Shown one piece after another: positions 38,393-47,391 of a DNA stretch of 64,000 bases; within the stretch, counting starts at the first letter, position 1, and each line of letters begins with the position of its first letter. Below the pieces are notes generated by a model. It did no database searches and was not told the DNA's origin. It was given only the letters and a program-made list of their open reading frames with translations. A program made the position numbers and the translations under genes. This stretch comes from CFX5 sp023384495 (GTDB lineage: Bacteria; Chloroflexota; Anaerolineae; Caldilineales; Caldilineaceae). The stretch spans positions 62,001-126,000 of the forward strand of contig JASNZV010000004.1 in assembly GCA_048499455.1 (NCBI GenBank), written 5' to 3'.

Positions 38393-38839
38393 CTACTCGA
38401 AGATCCATGCATCAACCGCACGACCCCACGCAACCAGATCATCGCCAAACCAGAGCGTGATCTCGTCCCTGGCTGTGTCCGGCCCGTCACTGGCATGGAC
38501 CAGATTGCGGCCAATTTCCAGGCCAAAATCAGCGCGGATGGTGCCCGGCGCGGCCTCGGCCGGTTTGGTGGCCCCCACCGTGTTGCGCACCACAGCAATC
38601 GCGTTGGTTCCCTCGAGCACCAGCGCCACCACCGGCGCGCTGACTATGTATTGGATCAGCCCGGCAAAAAAGGGGCGCTCGGCATGAACCGCATAATGTT
38701 TGCGCGCCAACTCATCGCTCACCTGCATAAACTTCATCGCCACAAGCTTCAGGCCACGCCGCTCAAAGCGTGCGATGATCTCGCCGACCAACCCACGCTG
38801 CACCGCGTCGGGCTTGAGAATAACAAATGTGCGTTCCAT
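38393..38839 (-). CDS. ndk: Nucleoside diphosphate kinase
   Basis: 148 residues, the standard length. It transfers the gamma phosphate between nucleoside triphosphates and diphosphates. MERTFVILKPDAVQRGLVGEI is the family start. The phosphorylated active-site His is in IGRNLVHASDGPDTA, with the flanking GTIRADFG nucleotide site. AGGAG lies eight nt before the ATG at 38839, and a TATAAT box (38868-38873) precedes it. A BTAD regulator follows immediately downstream. Confidence 0.97.
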   Translation of the reverse strand: MERTFVILKPDAVQRGLVGEIIARFERRGLKLVAMKFMQVSDELARKHYAVHAERPFFAGLIQYIVSAPVVALVLEGTNAIAVVRNTVGATKPAEAAPGTIRADFGLEIGRNLVHASDGPDTARDEITLWFGDDLVAWGRAVDAWIFE

Positions 38840-38867
38840 TTTTCAACTCCTATGATTTCGTTTGTCT

Positions 38868-38904
38868 ATTATACTTAGAAATTATCTCATTAGAAATTAT
38901 CTCA
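38868..38904 (-). promoter_or_regulatory. ndk promoter region with a 15-bp tandem duplication
   Basis: A consensus TATAAT lies on the minus strand at 38868-38873, about 30 nt before the ATG. Immediately upstream is a perfect tandem duplication of TTAGAAATTATCTCA (38875-38889 and 38890-38904), which overlaps the place where the -35 element should be. No good TTGACA is present, so the repeat may be an activator site or may have duplicated the -35 region. Confidence 0.55.
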
Positions 38905-38970
38905 AAATCTCTGTGTCACACCTGTGCTGCTAGCTTTCAGGCGCCACAACCGATTTTGAGATAGCCTCTT

Positions 38971-39041
38971 AGCTCTGTTTGAAAACCGGCGTTACTTGAA
39001 GGAGTAACCATCTTCACAAAGTCCGGTTTTCAAAGCAAGCG
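38971..39041. repeat. Interspersed palindrome, copy B
   Basis: AGCTCTGTTTGAAAACCGG at 38971-38989 pairs with CCGGTTTTCAAA at 39023-39034 (12-bp perfect arms) and is followed by GCAAGCGCC. It shares the AGCTCTGTTTGAA head and CAAAGCAA tail with copy A. It lies between the ndk promoter and the 3' end of the TPR protein gene. Confidence 0.75.
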
Positions 39042-39052
39042 CCGTATAGAAT

Positions 39053-39901
39053 TCAAGTTGGTGCGTTGCTGTCGACATCGAGCAGCGCAGCCTCATCGGG
39101 CGTCACCGTCAATTCAGCCGTTCGTGGCGCGTGGGGCAGACCCAACCACACGCGCGCAAGCTCGCCGTTCGGGTCCATAGATTGGATTGGGTTGCGCGCC
39201 AGCGCCCTGTCATTGACATCCCCCAACTCATCGAGCACCACCCAAGCCAGCAGGAGATAAGGGTGCTCGTCGACCAGGCTGCGCGCCAAACGATATGCCT
39301 CGTCACGCGCCCGCAACTGCCAGATGGCCATCAATAGCCCAACCTGAAAGTCGATGCGGCGTGCGTCCGCCTCAATCAACTGGCGATAGAGCGTGGCCGC
39401 GCGCGCCCACCGGTAGCCACGCAATGCCAGGCGGGCCAGGGCTGCCGCATTGAGCGCCAGGGGCGCCGGCAAGCCCGCAGCAAGCCGATCCCCCCCCAAT
39501 TCACCGCCCCCCAATGCCGTGCGGCTGATCCCCGCCCGGACCTCTGGGGCATATGGGTCGGTTTCAAAGGCGCGCTGCCAGGTGGCGTGGGCCTGGGCGC
39601 GCTGGCTGCGCTGCTCGGCCGCCGTCGCCAGCGCGCGCCAGGCGAGACCGTTCAGCGGGTCGGCGCGCAAGAGGCGCCGGCCCCAGTCCTCTCCTTCATC
39701 CCAGCGCTTGAGCTGCCATGCCGCCACCAACAATCGCTGATAGGTGGGCAGATGGCGCGGCAGCCGCTTGAGAATCACCTGCGCCAGCGCCGCGGCGCGC
39801 AATGATTCGCCCACCTCCAGGGCGGCGTCGATGGCGTCATTCCAGTCGGTCAGCGCAGTGGCGACCATCGTCGGCGCGACAGCGCTTGTACTTTGATTCA
39901 C
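39053..39901 (-). CDS. TPR-repeat protein, function unknown
   Basis: 282 residues from a GTG at 39901; an ATG at 39868 is an alternative. The sequence is almost all helical hairpins with TPR-like spacing (AALAQVILKRLPRHLPTYQR, DPLNGLAWRALATAAEQRSQ, ATWQRAFETDPYAPEVRAGI, ALRGYRWARAATLYRQLIEA). A C-terminal segment of about 60 residues is not repeat-like. There are no signal peptide or membrane segments. It probably serves as a protein-interaction scaffold. Partner unknown. Confidence 0.7.
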   Translation of the reverse strand: MNQSTSAVAPTMVATALTDWNDAIDAALEVGESLRAAALAQVILKRLPRHLPTYQRLLVAAWQLKRWDEGEDWGRRLLRADPLNGLAWRALATAAEQRSQRAQAHATWQRAFETDPYAPEVRAGISRTALGGGELGGDRLAAGLPAPLALNAAALARLALRGYRWARAATLYRQLIEADARRIDFQVGLLMAIWQLRARDEAYRLARSLVDEHPYLLLAWVVLDELGDVNDRALARNPIQSMDPNGELARVWLGLPHAPRTAELTVTPDEAALLDVDSNAPT

Positions 39902-40218
39902 AAGTGAGTAGTATCCAAGATGATCGATGAAATGTCAAGCTTGTAGGGCCAACACGGCAGAACAATCGCGAACTTCTCGATAGCAACGCATACATTCCGC
40001 ATCTGACAGTGAAAAGTCGGGGACCCTCTGGATACAGGCGGTGAGGCGACTTTCCCTTTTCAGTCGCGGGTCTTAACCTTGCATTTTTTTACAAACACTA
40101 TACACCTGGCCAGGTGACCAACCGTCTAGATGGAGCGGGCATTTGCACAGTTTCTGCGCTATTGTTGGAGCGGCTGTTGGAGCGGCGCAATCCAATTCTG
40201 CATCAAGAGGCGGTGACC
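39902..40218. other. Leader region upstream of the CrtI-like gene
   Basis: 317 bp with no supported gene. It contains an inverted repeat AAAGTCG (40013-40019) / CGACTTT (40047-40053) followed by T- and A-rich sequence to 40110. It could hold the promoter and a leader hairpin for the operon starting at 40219. Confidence 0.4.
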
Positions 40219-41796
40219 ATGCCAAAAACCATCCTCATCATCGGCGGGGGCCTTGCAGGCCTAGCTGCCGGCTGCTATGCGCAGATGAACGGTTACCAGA
40301 GCGAAATCTTCGAGCGACACCATCTGCCCGGCGGCCTCTGCACAGCGTGGGAACGCCGCGGCTATGTCTTTGACGGCTGCCTCCAATATCTCTTTGGCTC
40401 AGGGTCGGGGCAACCCTATCATCAACTCTGGCAAGAGTTGGGCGCCGTCCAGGCGCGCCCCATGATCAACCACACGGAACTGATTCGCGTCCGCGACCCG
40501 CACGGCGACACGCTGACCGTCCACTGCGACCCAGACCGGCTGGCCGCGCACATGAAGGAGATCTCGCCGACCGATGCGCGCGTCATTGATGAGCTTTGCG
40601 ACGGAATCCGCCGCTTTCAGTCATTTGACCTGTCGCTCATGCAGCGCAAGCCCAAATCGCTGATGACGCCCCATGATTGGGCCAACATGGGGCGCGCTAT
40701 GTTACCCTATGTTGCGCCGCTGGCGCGGTGGGGCATGATCTCGGCGCGCGACTTTGCCCGCCGCTGCAAAGACCCTTTCTTCCGCATGGCGATCCCCCAT
40801 ATGTTTGGGTGGCCCGACATCCCCATGCTGGTTGGCATGTCGCTGCTGGCCTACATGCAAAACGGCAACGCCGGCTTTCCCAGCGGCGGGTCACTGGCGT
40901 TTGCCCGCGCCATCGAACAGCGCTACCTAGCGCTGGGCGGGCGGATTCATTACCGCGCCATGGTTGAGCGCATCCTCGTCGAAGATGCGCCGGGCGGCGG
41001 TCGGAAGGCCGTTGGCGTGCGACTCTACAGCGATGAGGAGCACCGGGCCGATTATGTGGTCTCGGCGGCGGATGGCCGCGCCACCATTTTTGACATGTTG
41101 GGGGGCGAGTTTGCCGGCCGCGCCCTCCGCCGCCGATATGCCGGCCAACTTCCCCTGCACACGCAGGTACAGATCTCGCTGGGCGTCAACCGCGACCTTA
41201 GCGCCGAGCCGCACTGGGTCACCTATCTGTTGCGGCAGCCGATTACGATAGCCGGCGAAGACCGTCACGAACTCAGCGTCAAGCACTACAGCTTCGATCC
41301 AACACTTGCGCCACCGGGGAAGGCAGTGCTGGCCGCGATCCTGACCACCCAATACCGCTTTTGGCAGCGCATCTACGGCAACAAACTCTACGACACCGAG
41401 CAAGACCAGGTCTCCGGCATCATTATCGAGCACCTGGAGAAGCTGTTTCCAGGTCTGCGCAATCAGATTGAGGTCATCGACGAGGCCACGCCCCTCAGCT
41501 ACGAGCGCTACACCGGCAACTGGCAGGGGTCGAGCTGCGGCTGGCTACTCACCAAACAGACCATGCCCATGATGGTCCTGGGGATGGCGAAGACGCTGCC
41601 CGGTCTGCGCAACTTTTACATGGCCGGCCAGTGGGTGGAGCCGGGCGGTAGCGCGCCGATTGTCGCCATGTCGGGGCGAAACGTGGTCCAGTTGATCTGC
41701 CACGCCGATGGCCGGCCATTTATCACGACCACGCCGCAGGCTGCAACGGTCACGGCCAGTTCGGCGCCAGTTGAGAGAGAGGCCGTTTCTTTATGA
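40219..41796 (+). CDS. FAD-dependent oxidoreductase of the phytoene desaturase (CrtI) type
   Basis: The ATG at 40219 (MPKTILIIGGGLAGLAAGCY) sits at the usual distance before the dinucleotide-binding strand; the upstream open sequence is not conserved-looking. 525 residues. The Rossmann motif is GGGLAGLAAGCYAQMNGYQSE, followed by FERHHLPGGLCTAW, the typical RxxPGG segment of CrtI-like and carotenoid isomerase-like enzymes. A C-terminal FAD motif is seen in LPGLRNFYMAGQWVEPGG. Substrate may be a carotenoid or another hydrophobic polyene. No other carotenoid gene is present in the window, so carotenoid metabolism is only an inference. The stop overlaps the next start (ATGA). Confidence 0.85.
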   Translation: MPKTILIIGGGLAGLAAGCYAQMNGYQSEIFERHHLPGGLCTAWERRGYVFDGCLQYLFGSGSGQPYHQLWQELGAVQARPMINHTELIRVRDPHGDTLTVHCDPDRLAAHMKEISPTDARVIDELCDGIRRFQSFDLSLMQRKPKSLMTPHDWANMGRAMLPYVAPLARWGMISARDFARRCKDPFFRMAIPHMFGWPDIPMLVGMSLLAYMQNGNAGFPSGGSLAFARAIEQRYLALGGRIHYRAMVERILVEDAPGGGRKAVGVRLYSDEEHRADYVVSAADGRATIFDMLGGEFAGRALRRRYAGQLPLHTQVQISLGVNRDLSAEPHWVTYLLRQPITIAGEDRHELSVKHYSFDPTLAPPGKAVLAAILTTQYRFWQRIYGNKLYDTEQDQVSGIIIEHLEKLFPGLRNQIEVIDEATPLSYERYTGNWQGSSCGWLLTKQTMPMMVLGMAKTLPGLRNFYMAGQWVEPGGSAPIVAMSGRNVVQLICHADGRPFITTTPQAATVTASSAPVEREAVSL

Positions 41797-42731
41797 AATC
41801 GAATACTCAGCACCTCAACACTCGCCCGGCTGTGGGGGATCAGGATTTCTGGCGTGTCCGTAGCTTGCTCATCGAAACCTACCCCATCACGCCCCTGGGC
41901 TTTAACTGGGAAATCCGGCGCTGGGAAGGCCAACGCTTCTACGATGCAGAGCCAGATTGGGAATCTCGGCTGTCTGGACGGGTTCAGCTGTGGGAAACGG
42001 GCGCTGGCCAGCTCGTCGGCGTCGTCAACCCAGAGGGCGGCAACGGTGAGGCTCATTTGCAGGTGCATCCCGCCTTTCGCCAGCTCGAGGCAGAGATGGT
42101 CGCCTGGGCCGAGGAGAATCTGGCCGTAGTCACCGGCGACGAGGGCCAGCGTCAGCTCGACCTCTTTGTCTATGAATACGATGAGACGCGCCAGCGTCTG
42201 CTGACCAGACTAGGCTACCGGAAAATGCCCTTTGGCGGCATCGCCCGGCGGCTGCAATTTGGAGATCATCCGCCAGCTCTGCCGGTGGTCGCACCTGGCT
42301 ACACCGTGCGCTCCACCCATCCCGATGACCTGGCCGATTGCCAGCGTATCGCCGACCTGCTCAACGCTGCTTTCAAGCGGGACTTTCACAATGCCTTGGA
42401 GTATCAGAACTTCACCCGATTGGCGCCGAGTTTTCGGCGCCAACTCGATCTGGTGGCCGTAGCGCCCGACGACACTTTTGCCACGTACGTTGGGATCCCG
42501 TATGATGAGTTCAACCGCCGCGGCATTTTTGAACCCGTCTGCACCCATCCCGATCACCGGCGCCGTGGGTTGGCGCGTGCGCTGATGTTGAAGGGGCTGC
42601 ACCGGCTACGAGTTCTGGGGGCCACCACAGTCACCGTCGAGACCGGCGACATGATCCCGGCCAACCGGTTGTATGATAGCATGGGTTTTACGGAAGTCTG
42701 CAAAGGCTATGTATGGCGGAAGGTCTACTGA
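41793..42731 (+). CDS. Tandem GNAT-family N-acetyltransferase
   Basis: 312 residues with a 4-bp ATGA overlap with the oxidoreductase gene, so translation is probably coupled. Two GNAT halves are recognisable. The N-terminal half is weaker (GAGQLVGVVNPEGGNGEAHL, RLLTRLGYRKMPFG). The C-terminal half is clear: TYVGIPYDEFNRRGIFEPVC, the acetyl-CoA loop HPDHRRRGLARALM and NRLYDSMGFTEVCKGYVW. Such doubles often have one catalytic and one structural half. The acceptor substrate is unknown. Confidence 0.85.
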   Translation: MKSNTQHLNTRPAVGDQDFWRVRSLLIETYPITPLGFNWEIRRWEGQRFYDAEPDWESRLSGRVQLWETGAGQLVGVVNPEGGNGEAHLQVHPAFRQLEAEMVAWAEENLAVVTGDEGQRQLDLFVYEYDETRQRLLTRLGYRKMPFGGIARRLQFGDHPPALPVVAPGYTVRSTHPDDLADCQRIADLLNAAFKRDFHNALEYQNFTRLAPSFRRQLDLVAVAPDDTFATYVGIPYDEFNRRGIFEPVCTHPDHRRRGLARALMLKGLHRLRVLGATTVTVETGDMIPANRLYDSMGFTEVCKGYVWRKVY

Positions 42732-42824
42732 ACCGCAAATTGCGCGACCACGCCCGTTGCAGGTTCTGGCCCTGTCGTCGCATGAAAGAGCGACATTGAC
42801 GCGCCAGCTCTTCCTAGTGCATGT

Positions 42825-42902
42825 TTAACAGAGTGGTTTGTCATACACCTTCCTGGCAGCTTTGAGCTGCCAGGAAGGTTTGCAAAGAAACCTCGTTAAA
42901 AC
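42825..42902. repeat. Long hairpin, terminator or MITE-like
   Basis: A perfect 14-bp stem CCTTCCTGGCAGCT (42848-42861) / AGCTGCCAGGAAGG (42865-42878) with a 3-nt loop is nested in a weaker outer pairing of GTTTAACAGAGTGGTTTG with CAAAGAAACCTCGTTAAAAC. It lies about 100 bp after the acetyltransferase stop. No strong T-run follows the stem. Confidence 0.6.
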
Positions 42903-43008
42903 TGTACTGTCGGCCTTTCTGGGCCACTAGTAGGAAGTTGAGGTGGGGAGGGTGATCAGCATAGGTGACCCGGTAGCCTATCTGCTACCGTGAGGAGAGA
43001 GTGGGAAA

Positions 43009-44568
43009 TTGAAGCCTAAAAGCGAACGCACTGACCAGACTTTGGTGGGTCAAACAAGCGGCTGGCAAACCTGGGTCAGGAGTGACCTGGGCGTGTTGAT
43101 CCTGCTGGCAGGGGCGAGAGTGCTCTTGCATCTGCTGGTCAACGGCCAATATGGTTTTCATCGCGACGAACTGGACACGCTCGACAATGCGCGCCGCCTG
43201 GCCTGGGGCTACGTAGCATATCCGCCCGTGACGCCCTTTCTCACCCGGCTCGGCTTCGAGCTGTTTGGCCCATCGCTGGTTGGCTTGCGTCTTTTTCCCG
43301 CTCTGGCGCAGGGTGTGGTGATGGTGCTGGCCGGTCTCATGGCGCGTGACCTCGGCGGCGGGCGCCTGGCCCAAATCGTAGCCGTGCTGGCGGTGACGGC
43401 TTCGCCGATTGCGCTGACCGCCGGTCTCATGTTCCACTACCTCTCGTATGACTATCTCTGGTGGGTGGTGATCGCCTTCTGTCTGATCCGCTTGCTCAAG
43501 AGCGAGGATGGGCGCTGGTGGCTGGGCATTGGCGCTGCCATCGGTCTGGGCATGATGACCAAGTACACACTGGTGTTCTTTGTCGCCGGCCTGGCGGCGG
43601 GCGTCCTGTTCACCCCGGCCCGGCGCTGGTTGCGCAGCCCGTGGTTGTGGAGCGGAGCGGCGTTGTCCTTGTTGATCTTCCTGCCCAACTTGCTCTGGCA
43701 GGTGCAGCACAACTTTATCTCGCTCGAATTTCTGCGCAGCATCCATGCGCGTGATATTGCCTGGGGCCGCACCGACGGCTTTCTCACGGATCAGCTATAT
43801 GTGGCAGCCAATGCGATCACACTCCCACTTTGGGTCGCCGGGTTGTATTTTTATCTCATCGCCCCTGAAGGGAAGCGCTACCGGGCTCTGGGTTGGCTCT
43901 ACATTGTCCTCTTGGTGCTGTTATTGGCAGCCCGTGGACGCGGTTATTACCTGGCGCCGGCCTATCCCATGCTGCTTGCGGCGGGGAGTGTTTGGTGGGA
44001 AAAGTGGCTGATGACGCTTTCTACCGGCACAGCGCGTCAGATGCGGCGCACCACAGTGGTGGCATTGGCGGTGGGGGTAGCGATCGCCATTCCCCTCTCT
44101 TTGCCGGTCAGCCCGATCAACTCAACGGTGTGGCAAATTGCCAACGAAATCAATGACAACTTCCGCGAGATGATCGGCTGGCCTGAGTTGGTCGAGGCGG
44201 CGGCGGCTATCTATCACGAGCTACCCGCGGACGAACAAGCGCATGCGGCCATCCTCACCGCTAATTATGGGCAATTGGGTGCGATCAACTTGTATGGGCC
44301 GGCTTATGGCTTGCCGGGGGCCATTAGCGGGATCAACAGCGCTTGGGAACGGGGCTATGGGGACCCACCGCCCCAGACGGCCATCCTATTGGGCTTTGGG
44401 CCAGAGGACGCCAGACGCGTCTTTGTTTCGTGTGAGGTGGCAGGTCGGGTGACGAACCGTTATGACGTGGCCAATGAGGAGAGCAGTTGGCAGCCGACCA
44501 TTATGCTCTGCCGCCAACCGCGCCACCCTTGGCCTGACCTGTGGCCGCACCTGCGCAGCTTTGGGTAG
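43009..44568 (+). CDS. Family-39-type (ArnT/PMT-like) membrane glycosyltransferase
   Basis: 519 residues from a TTG at 43009, with GAGGAGAG about ten nt upstream. The N-terminal luminal loop GQYGFHRDELDTLDNARRLAWGY carries the acidic D-E pair expected in the catalytic site of GT39/GT83-type, undecaprenyl-phosphate-sugar-using enzymes. About ten hydrophobic helices follow, then a C-terminal soluble domain of about 160 residues containing ILTANYGQLGAINLYG. It probably moves a sugar from a lipid carrier to an envelope molecule. Acceptor unknown. Confidence 0.85.
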   Translation: MKPKSERTDQTLVGQTSGWQTWVRSDLGVLILLAGARVLLHLLVNGQYGFHRDELDTLDNARRLAWGYVAYPPVTPFLTRLGFELFGPSLVGLRLFPALAQGVVMVLAGLMARDLGGGRLAQIVAVLAVTASPIALTAGLMFHYLSYDYLWWVVIAFCLIRLLKSEDGRWWLGIGAAIGLGMMTKYTLVFFVAGLAAGVLFTPARRWLRSPWLWSGAALSLLIFLPNLLWQVQHNFISLEFLRSIHARDIAWGRTDGFLTDQLYVAANAITLPLWVAGLYFYLIAPEGKRYRALGWLYIVLLVLLLAARGRGYYLAPAYPMLLAAGSVWWEKWLMTLSTGTARQMRRTTVVALAVGVAIAIPLSLPVSPINSTVWQIANEINDNFREMIGWPELVEAAAAIYHELPADEQAHAAILTANYGQLGAINLYGPAYGLPGAISGINSAWERGYGDPPPQTAILLGFGPEDARRVFVSCEVAGRVTNRYDVANEESSWQPTIMLCRQPRHPWPDLWPHLRSFG

Positions 44569-44607
44569 CAGGCAACAGGGCATCGTACGAGGAGAGCATT
44601 CAGAGTC

Positions 44608-45462
44608 ATGACACTGACTGCTGCCATAAGCCAACGCTTGGTGCTAGAAACGGGTCGTGTGGACAATATCCCTTATTTGGCTTTCGTTCCGAAAAGAAGC
44701 GAGCCATGTCCACTCATCTTTTCTATACCGGGCTATGGCGGGAACAAATCGTGGAACCTCAGCCTGCACTATGGGTTGGCACAGCGCGGGCTAGCCTGTA
44801 TCAGTTTTGACCCGCTCTTTCACGGCGAGCGCAGCGACCCACGGCTGGAGCAGGCGACTGACCCCGTCTATGGCGGCATCTATCCACCCGAGACGGGGAT
44901 GGATACTTACTTTCTCTTCCTACAGGTGATCCGCCAGTGCAGCCTGGACCTGCAAACCCTGCTGAACCACTTTGCCCAAGACCCTCGGCTGGATACCCAA
45001 CGGGCCGGCGTGACGGGCCACTCCATGGGCGCCTATGCCAGCTTTCTGGCCTTTGCCGAACTCCCGGCGCTGCGGGCCGCAGTGCCGATGATGGGCATCC
45101 CCACCTTTGCCCGCCGCTGGCAAGACTTGCTAGACGAGTGTGCGTTGAGTAATCCAGCCTGGGCGGCGGCGCTACAGCAGGTGGAGCCACAGACGGCTCA
45201 ACGGACAGCCTTTGTCAAACAGATCGACCCGGCAGACCCGTTGCCGCGGGTTGCGCCGCGTGCCTTGTTGATGATGAATGGCGATTTTGACAGTGACCAG
45301 CCCAAACACTATACATTGGAATGGTTGCGCACGGCTCGCGCGGCCTACGCTGACAGCCCAGACCGGCTCCAGTGGAAGGTCTACCCCGTCGGGCATGTGA
45401 TCACGCCGGAGATGGAGCGAGATGCGGTCAAGTGGTTTGTTCAGCACTTGGCGGGGGAATAA
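44608..45462 (+). CDS. Alpha/beta hydrolase (dienelactone hydrolase/acyl-esterase-like)
   Basis: 284 residues. The oxyanion-side loop is IFSIPGYGGNKSW. The nucleophile elbow is GVTGHSMGAYASF (Ser at about 140). An acid candidate is MMNGDFDSDQP, and the catalytic His is near the C-terminus in VYPVGHVITPEM. It lacks a signal peptide and should be cytoplasmic. It lies 39 bp after the glycosyltransferase gene on the same strand. Substrate cannot be inferred. Confidence 0.88.
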   Translation: MTLTAAISQRLVLETGRVDNIPYLAFVPKRSEPCPLIFSIPGYGGNKSWNLSLHYGLAQRGLACISFDPLFHGERSDPRLEQATDPVYGGIYPPETGMDTYFLFLQVIRQCSLDLQTLLNHFAQDPRLDTQRAGVTGHSMGAYASFLAFAELPALRAAVPMMGIPTFARRWQDLLDECALSNPAWAAALQQVEPQTAQRTAFVKQIDPADPLPRVAPRALLMMNGDFDSDQPKHYTLEWLRTARAAYADSPDRLQWKVYPVGHVITPEMERDAVKWFVQHLAGE

Positions 45463-45536
45463 GCAAGCCTTCCCATGTTGTTTTCCGATGAATACCGTTG
45501 GTTTCAAGCTGAAATTCGCATAGGAGATTCCAACGT

Positions 45537-46331
45537 ATGAAAGAGACAAGCATGTTGAGCGTTATTGCCCTCTTGTTGGTCGACAGCCTGCTCCTGGCCG
45601 GCTGCCCGGCCGGGCCGTTGCAGACGATTGCGGCCCTAGGACGCACGGTGACCCAAGAACCGGAGATCACTGACTTTGACCGGCTCCAGGTCAGCCACGC
45701 CTTTGACGTGACCGTGCGTCAGGGCGAGCCATATCGTGTCGTGATCGAAGTGGACGAAGCGGTTCTGCCCCACTTGCAGGTGGACCGGCAGGGCAGTACG
45801 CTGCGTATCGGCATTGAACCAGGCTGGCGCATCTTTCGTGGGCCGACCACCTTGCGCGCCGAGGTCACCCTGCCGCAGTTGGCCGGCCTGACCGCCAGCG
45901 GCGCCAGCCGTGTCAATCTGTCGGGTTTTGACTCCTCTGATGCACTGGAGATTACGGCTTCCGGCGCTAGTCGAGTGAACGGGCAGATCAACGCCCGGGA
46001 CACTACCATCGCCGCATCGGGCGCCAGCGAAATCGACCTGAGGGGCGCCTTTCAAGACCTGGCGGTCGAGGCCTCCGGCGCCAGCAATGTGACTCTGGAC
46101 GGCAGCGGGCAAAACCTGCGCGCCAATGCCTCGGGCGGCAGCGAAATCAATCTCGCCAATCTGCCGATAGTGGATGCCCGGGTCGAGGCCTCTGGCGCCA
46201 GCACCGTCCGTGTGCAGCCCAGCGGAGCGCTCGATGTCGAGGCCAGCGGCGCCTCCAACGTCTATTACAGCGGCAACCCGACCATGGGGAATATTTCGAC
46301 CAGCGGCGCATCCTCCATCAGGGCGGATTAG
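45537..46331 (+). CDS. DUF2807 lipoprotein (auto-transporter adhesin head GIN-like)
   Basis: 264 residues with a signal peptide ending in lipobox LLAGC (Cys at about residue 22). The rest is a beta-solenoid with DUF2807 character: FDRLQVSHAFDVTVRQGEPY near the start, then repeated ASGAS turns (SGASRVNLSGF, SGASRVNGQI, SGASEIDLRG, SGASNVTLDG, SGASTVRV, SGASNVYYSG). Each repeat is about 20 residues. It is probably anchored outside the membrane. Such proteins are often near anti-sigma or envelope-stress genes, but none is seen here. Confidence 0.88.
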   Translation: MKETSMLSVIALLLVDSLLLAGCPAGPLQTIAALGRTVTQEPEITDFDRLQVSHAFDVTVRQGEPYRVVIEVDEAVLPHLQVDRQGSTLRIGIEPGWRIFRGPTTLRAEVTLPQLAGLTASGASRVNLSGFDSSDALEITASGASRVNGQINARDTTIAASGASEIDLRGAFQDLAVEASGASNVTLDGSGQNLRANASGGSEINLANLPIVDARVEASGASTVRVQPSGALDVEASGASNVYYSGNPTMGNISTSGASSIRAD

Positions 46332-46370
46332 GATGCGGGATAGAGAAGATGGCAGGCGCAGCCCGCATCC
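46331..46370 (+). terminator. Hairpin immediately after the DUF2807 gene
   Basis: GGATGCGGG (46331-46339) pairs perfectly with CCCGCATCC (46362-46370), starting at the last base of the stop codon. It is the first of two consecutive hairpins; the second, at 46404-46440, carries the T-run. Confidence 0.5.
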
Positions 46371-46385
46371 CGTATCCCGAACCTA

Positions 46386-46440
46386 TCCACTTGACCAGGA
46401 ATCAATCTCCCTGCGTGCATCGGGTGCGTGGGGAGATTTT
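46386..46440 (+). terminator. Intrinsic terminator preceded by TCCACTTGACCAGGA
   Basis: AATCTCCC (46404-46411) pairs with GGGAGATT (46431-46438), and the stem runs into TTTTGTATT. The 15-nt block TCCACTTGACCAGGA (46386-46400) directly before the stem recurs before the terminators at 48305 and 61982. Confidence 0.75.
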
Positions 46441-46531
46441 GTATTAGGCTAAAGGCGTAGGACCCAACTATCAGGACTTTGATGGGTGATCAGACACATT
46501 CTGTCGATACAGGATCAGAGGGGTGAGAACC

Positions 46532-47374
46532 ATGAAGATCAGAGCGCTTGTGCAACGTCATCCTCTCGCTACTTACTTCATCCTGGCCTATGCCATTGCC
46601 TGGGGCGGTTCGCTGCTGGCGGCAGGCGCGACTCGGCTGCATGGCAACCCTCTCTCCTCCATGCAGTTGGCGCTGATGATGCTGGCCATGCTACTTGGCC
46701 CGAGTACGGCGAGCGTCGTGGTCACCGCCATCGTCTCTGGGCAAGACGGGCTGCGCGATCTTTGGGCGCGCATGAGACGTTGGCGCGTGGAAGGACGCTG
46801 GTACGGGGTGGCCGTGCTGACGAATCCGCTGGTGCTGTTGAGCGTACTCTTTTCCCTCATTCTCTTTGTTTCGCCGGACTATCGACCCGGTTTCAATCTC
46901 CTATTTGGCCTTGTGGCTGGCGGGCTGGCCGGCTTTTTCGAGGAGACTGGCTGGAGTGGATTCGCCACACCCAGGATGGTGCAAAAATATGGTGTCCTCA
47001 GCGCCGGTCTGCTGCTGGGCGTGCTGTGGGGCGTCTGGCATGGCATGGCCGGTTTTATGGGCAGCACGCCCGGCCAGGAAGCGTTTTGGCTGGTCGAATT
47101 TGTCCTGTTTTGGGTGGTGACGCTCACCGCCTATCGCATCTTGATGACCTGGGTCTACAGCCATACCGGCAGCGTTCTGGTGGCGCAGATCATGCACGCC
47201 TTCTTTACGGGAACCCTGGTGGCCGTACTGCCGGTGCTTTCCCAGCGCCAGACGCTGGTGTACGAAGTGATCTTTGCTGCCTGTCTTTGGGGACTGGTTG
47301 TCGTTGTAGCCATTGCATACCGCAAGGCGCAGCCCCAACAGACGCTTGAACCGCGGGTGACGGCAGCACGGTGA
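46532..47374 (+). CDS. CPBP-family intramembrane metalloprotease
   Basis: ATG 46532 has GAGGGG (46518-46523) at a good distance; an in-frame GTG lies at 46523. 280 residues with about seven or eight hydrophobic helices. The CPBP/Abi signature motifs are present: EETGWSGF (the EExxxR-type Glu pair, here without Arg at the usual place) and HGMAGFMG (catalytic His), with a later TAYRILMTWVY...SVLVAQIMHAF segment. In characterised members these residues bind zinc and cleave prenylated or membrane substrates. The next gene starts at or near the stop codon, suggesting an operon. Confidence 0.85.
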   Translation: MKIRALVQRHPLATYFILAYAIAWGGSLLAAGATRLHGNPLSSMQLALMMLAMLLGPSTASVVVTAIVSGQDGLRDLWARMRRWRVEGRWYGVAVLTNPLVLLSVLFSLILFVSPDYRPGFNLLFGLVAGGLAGFFEETGWSGFATPRMVQKYGVLSAGLLLGVLWGVWHGMAGFMGSTPGQEAFWLVEFVLFWVVTLTAYRILMTWVYSHTGSVLVAQIMHAFFTGTLVAVLPVLSQRQTLVYEVIFAACLWGLVVVVAIAYRKAQPQQTLEPRVTAAR

Positions 47375-47391
47375 TAAGGGAAGAACGGTCG

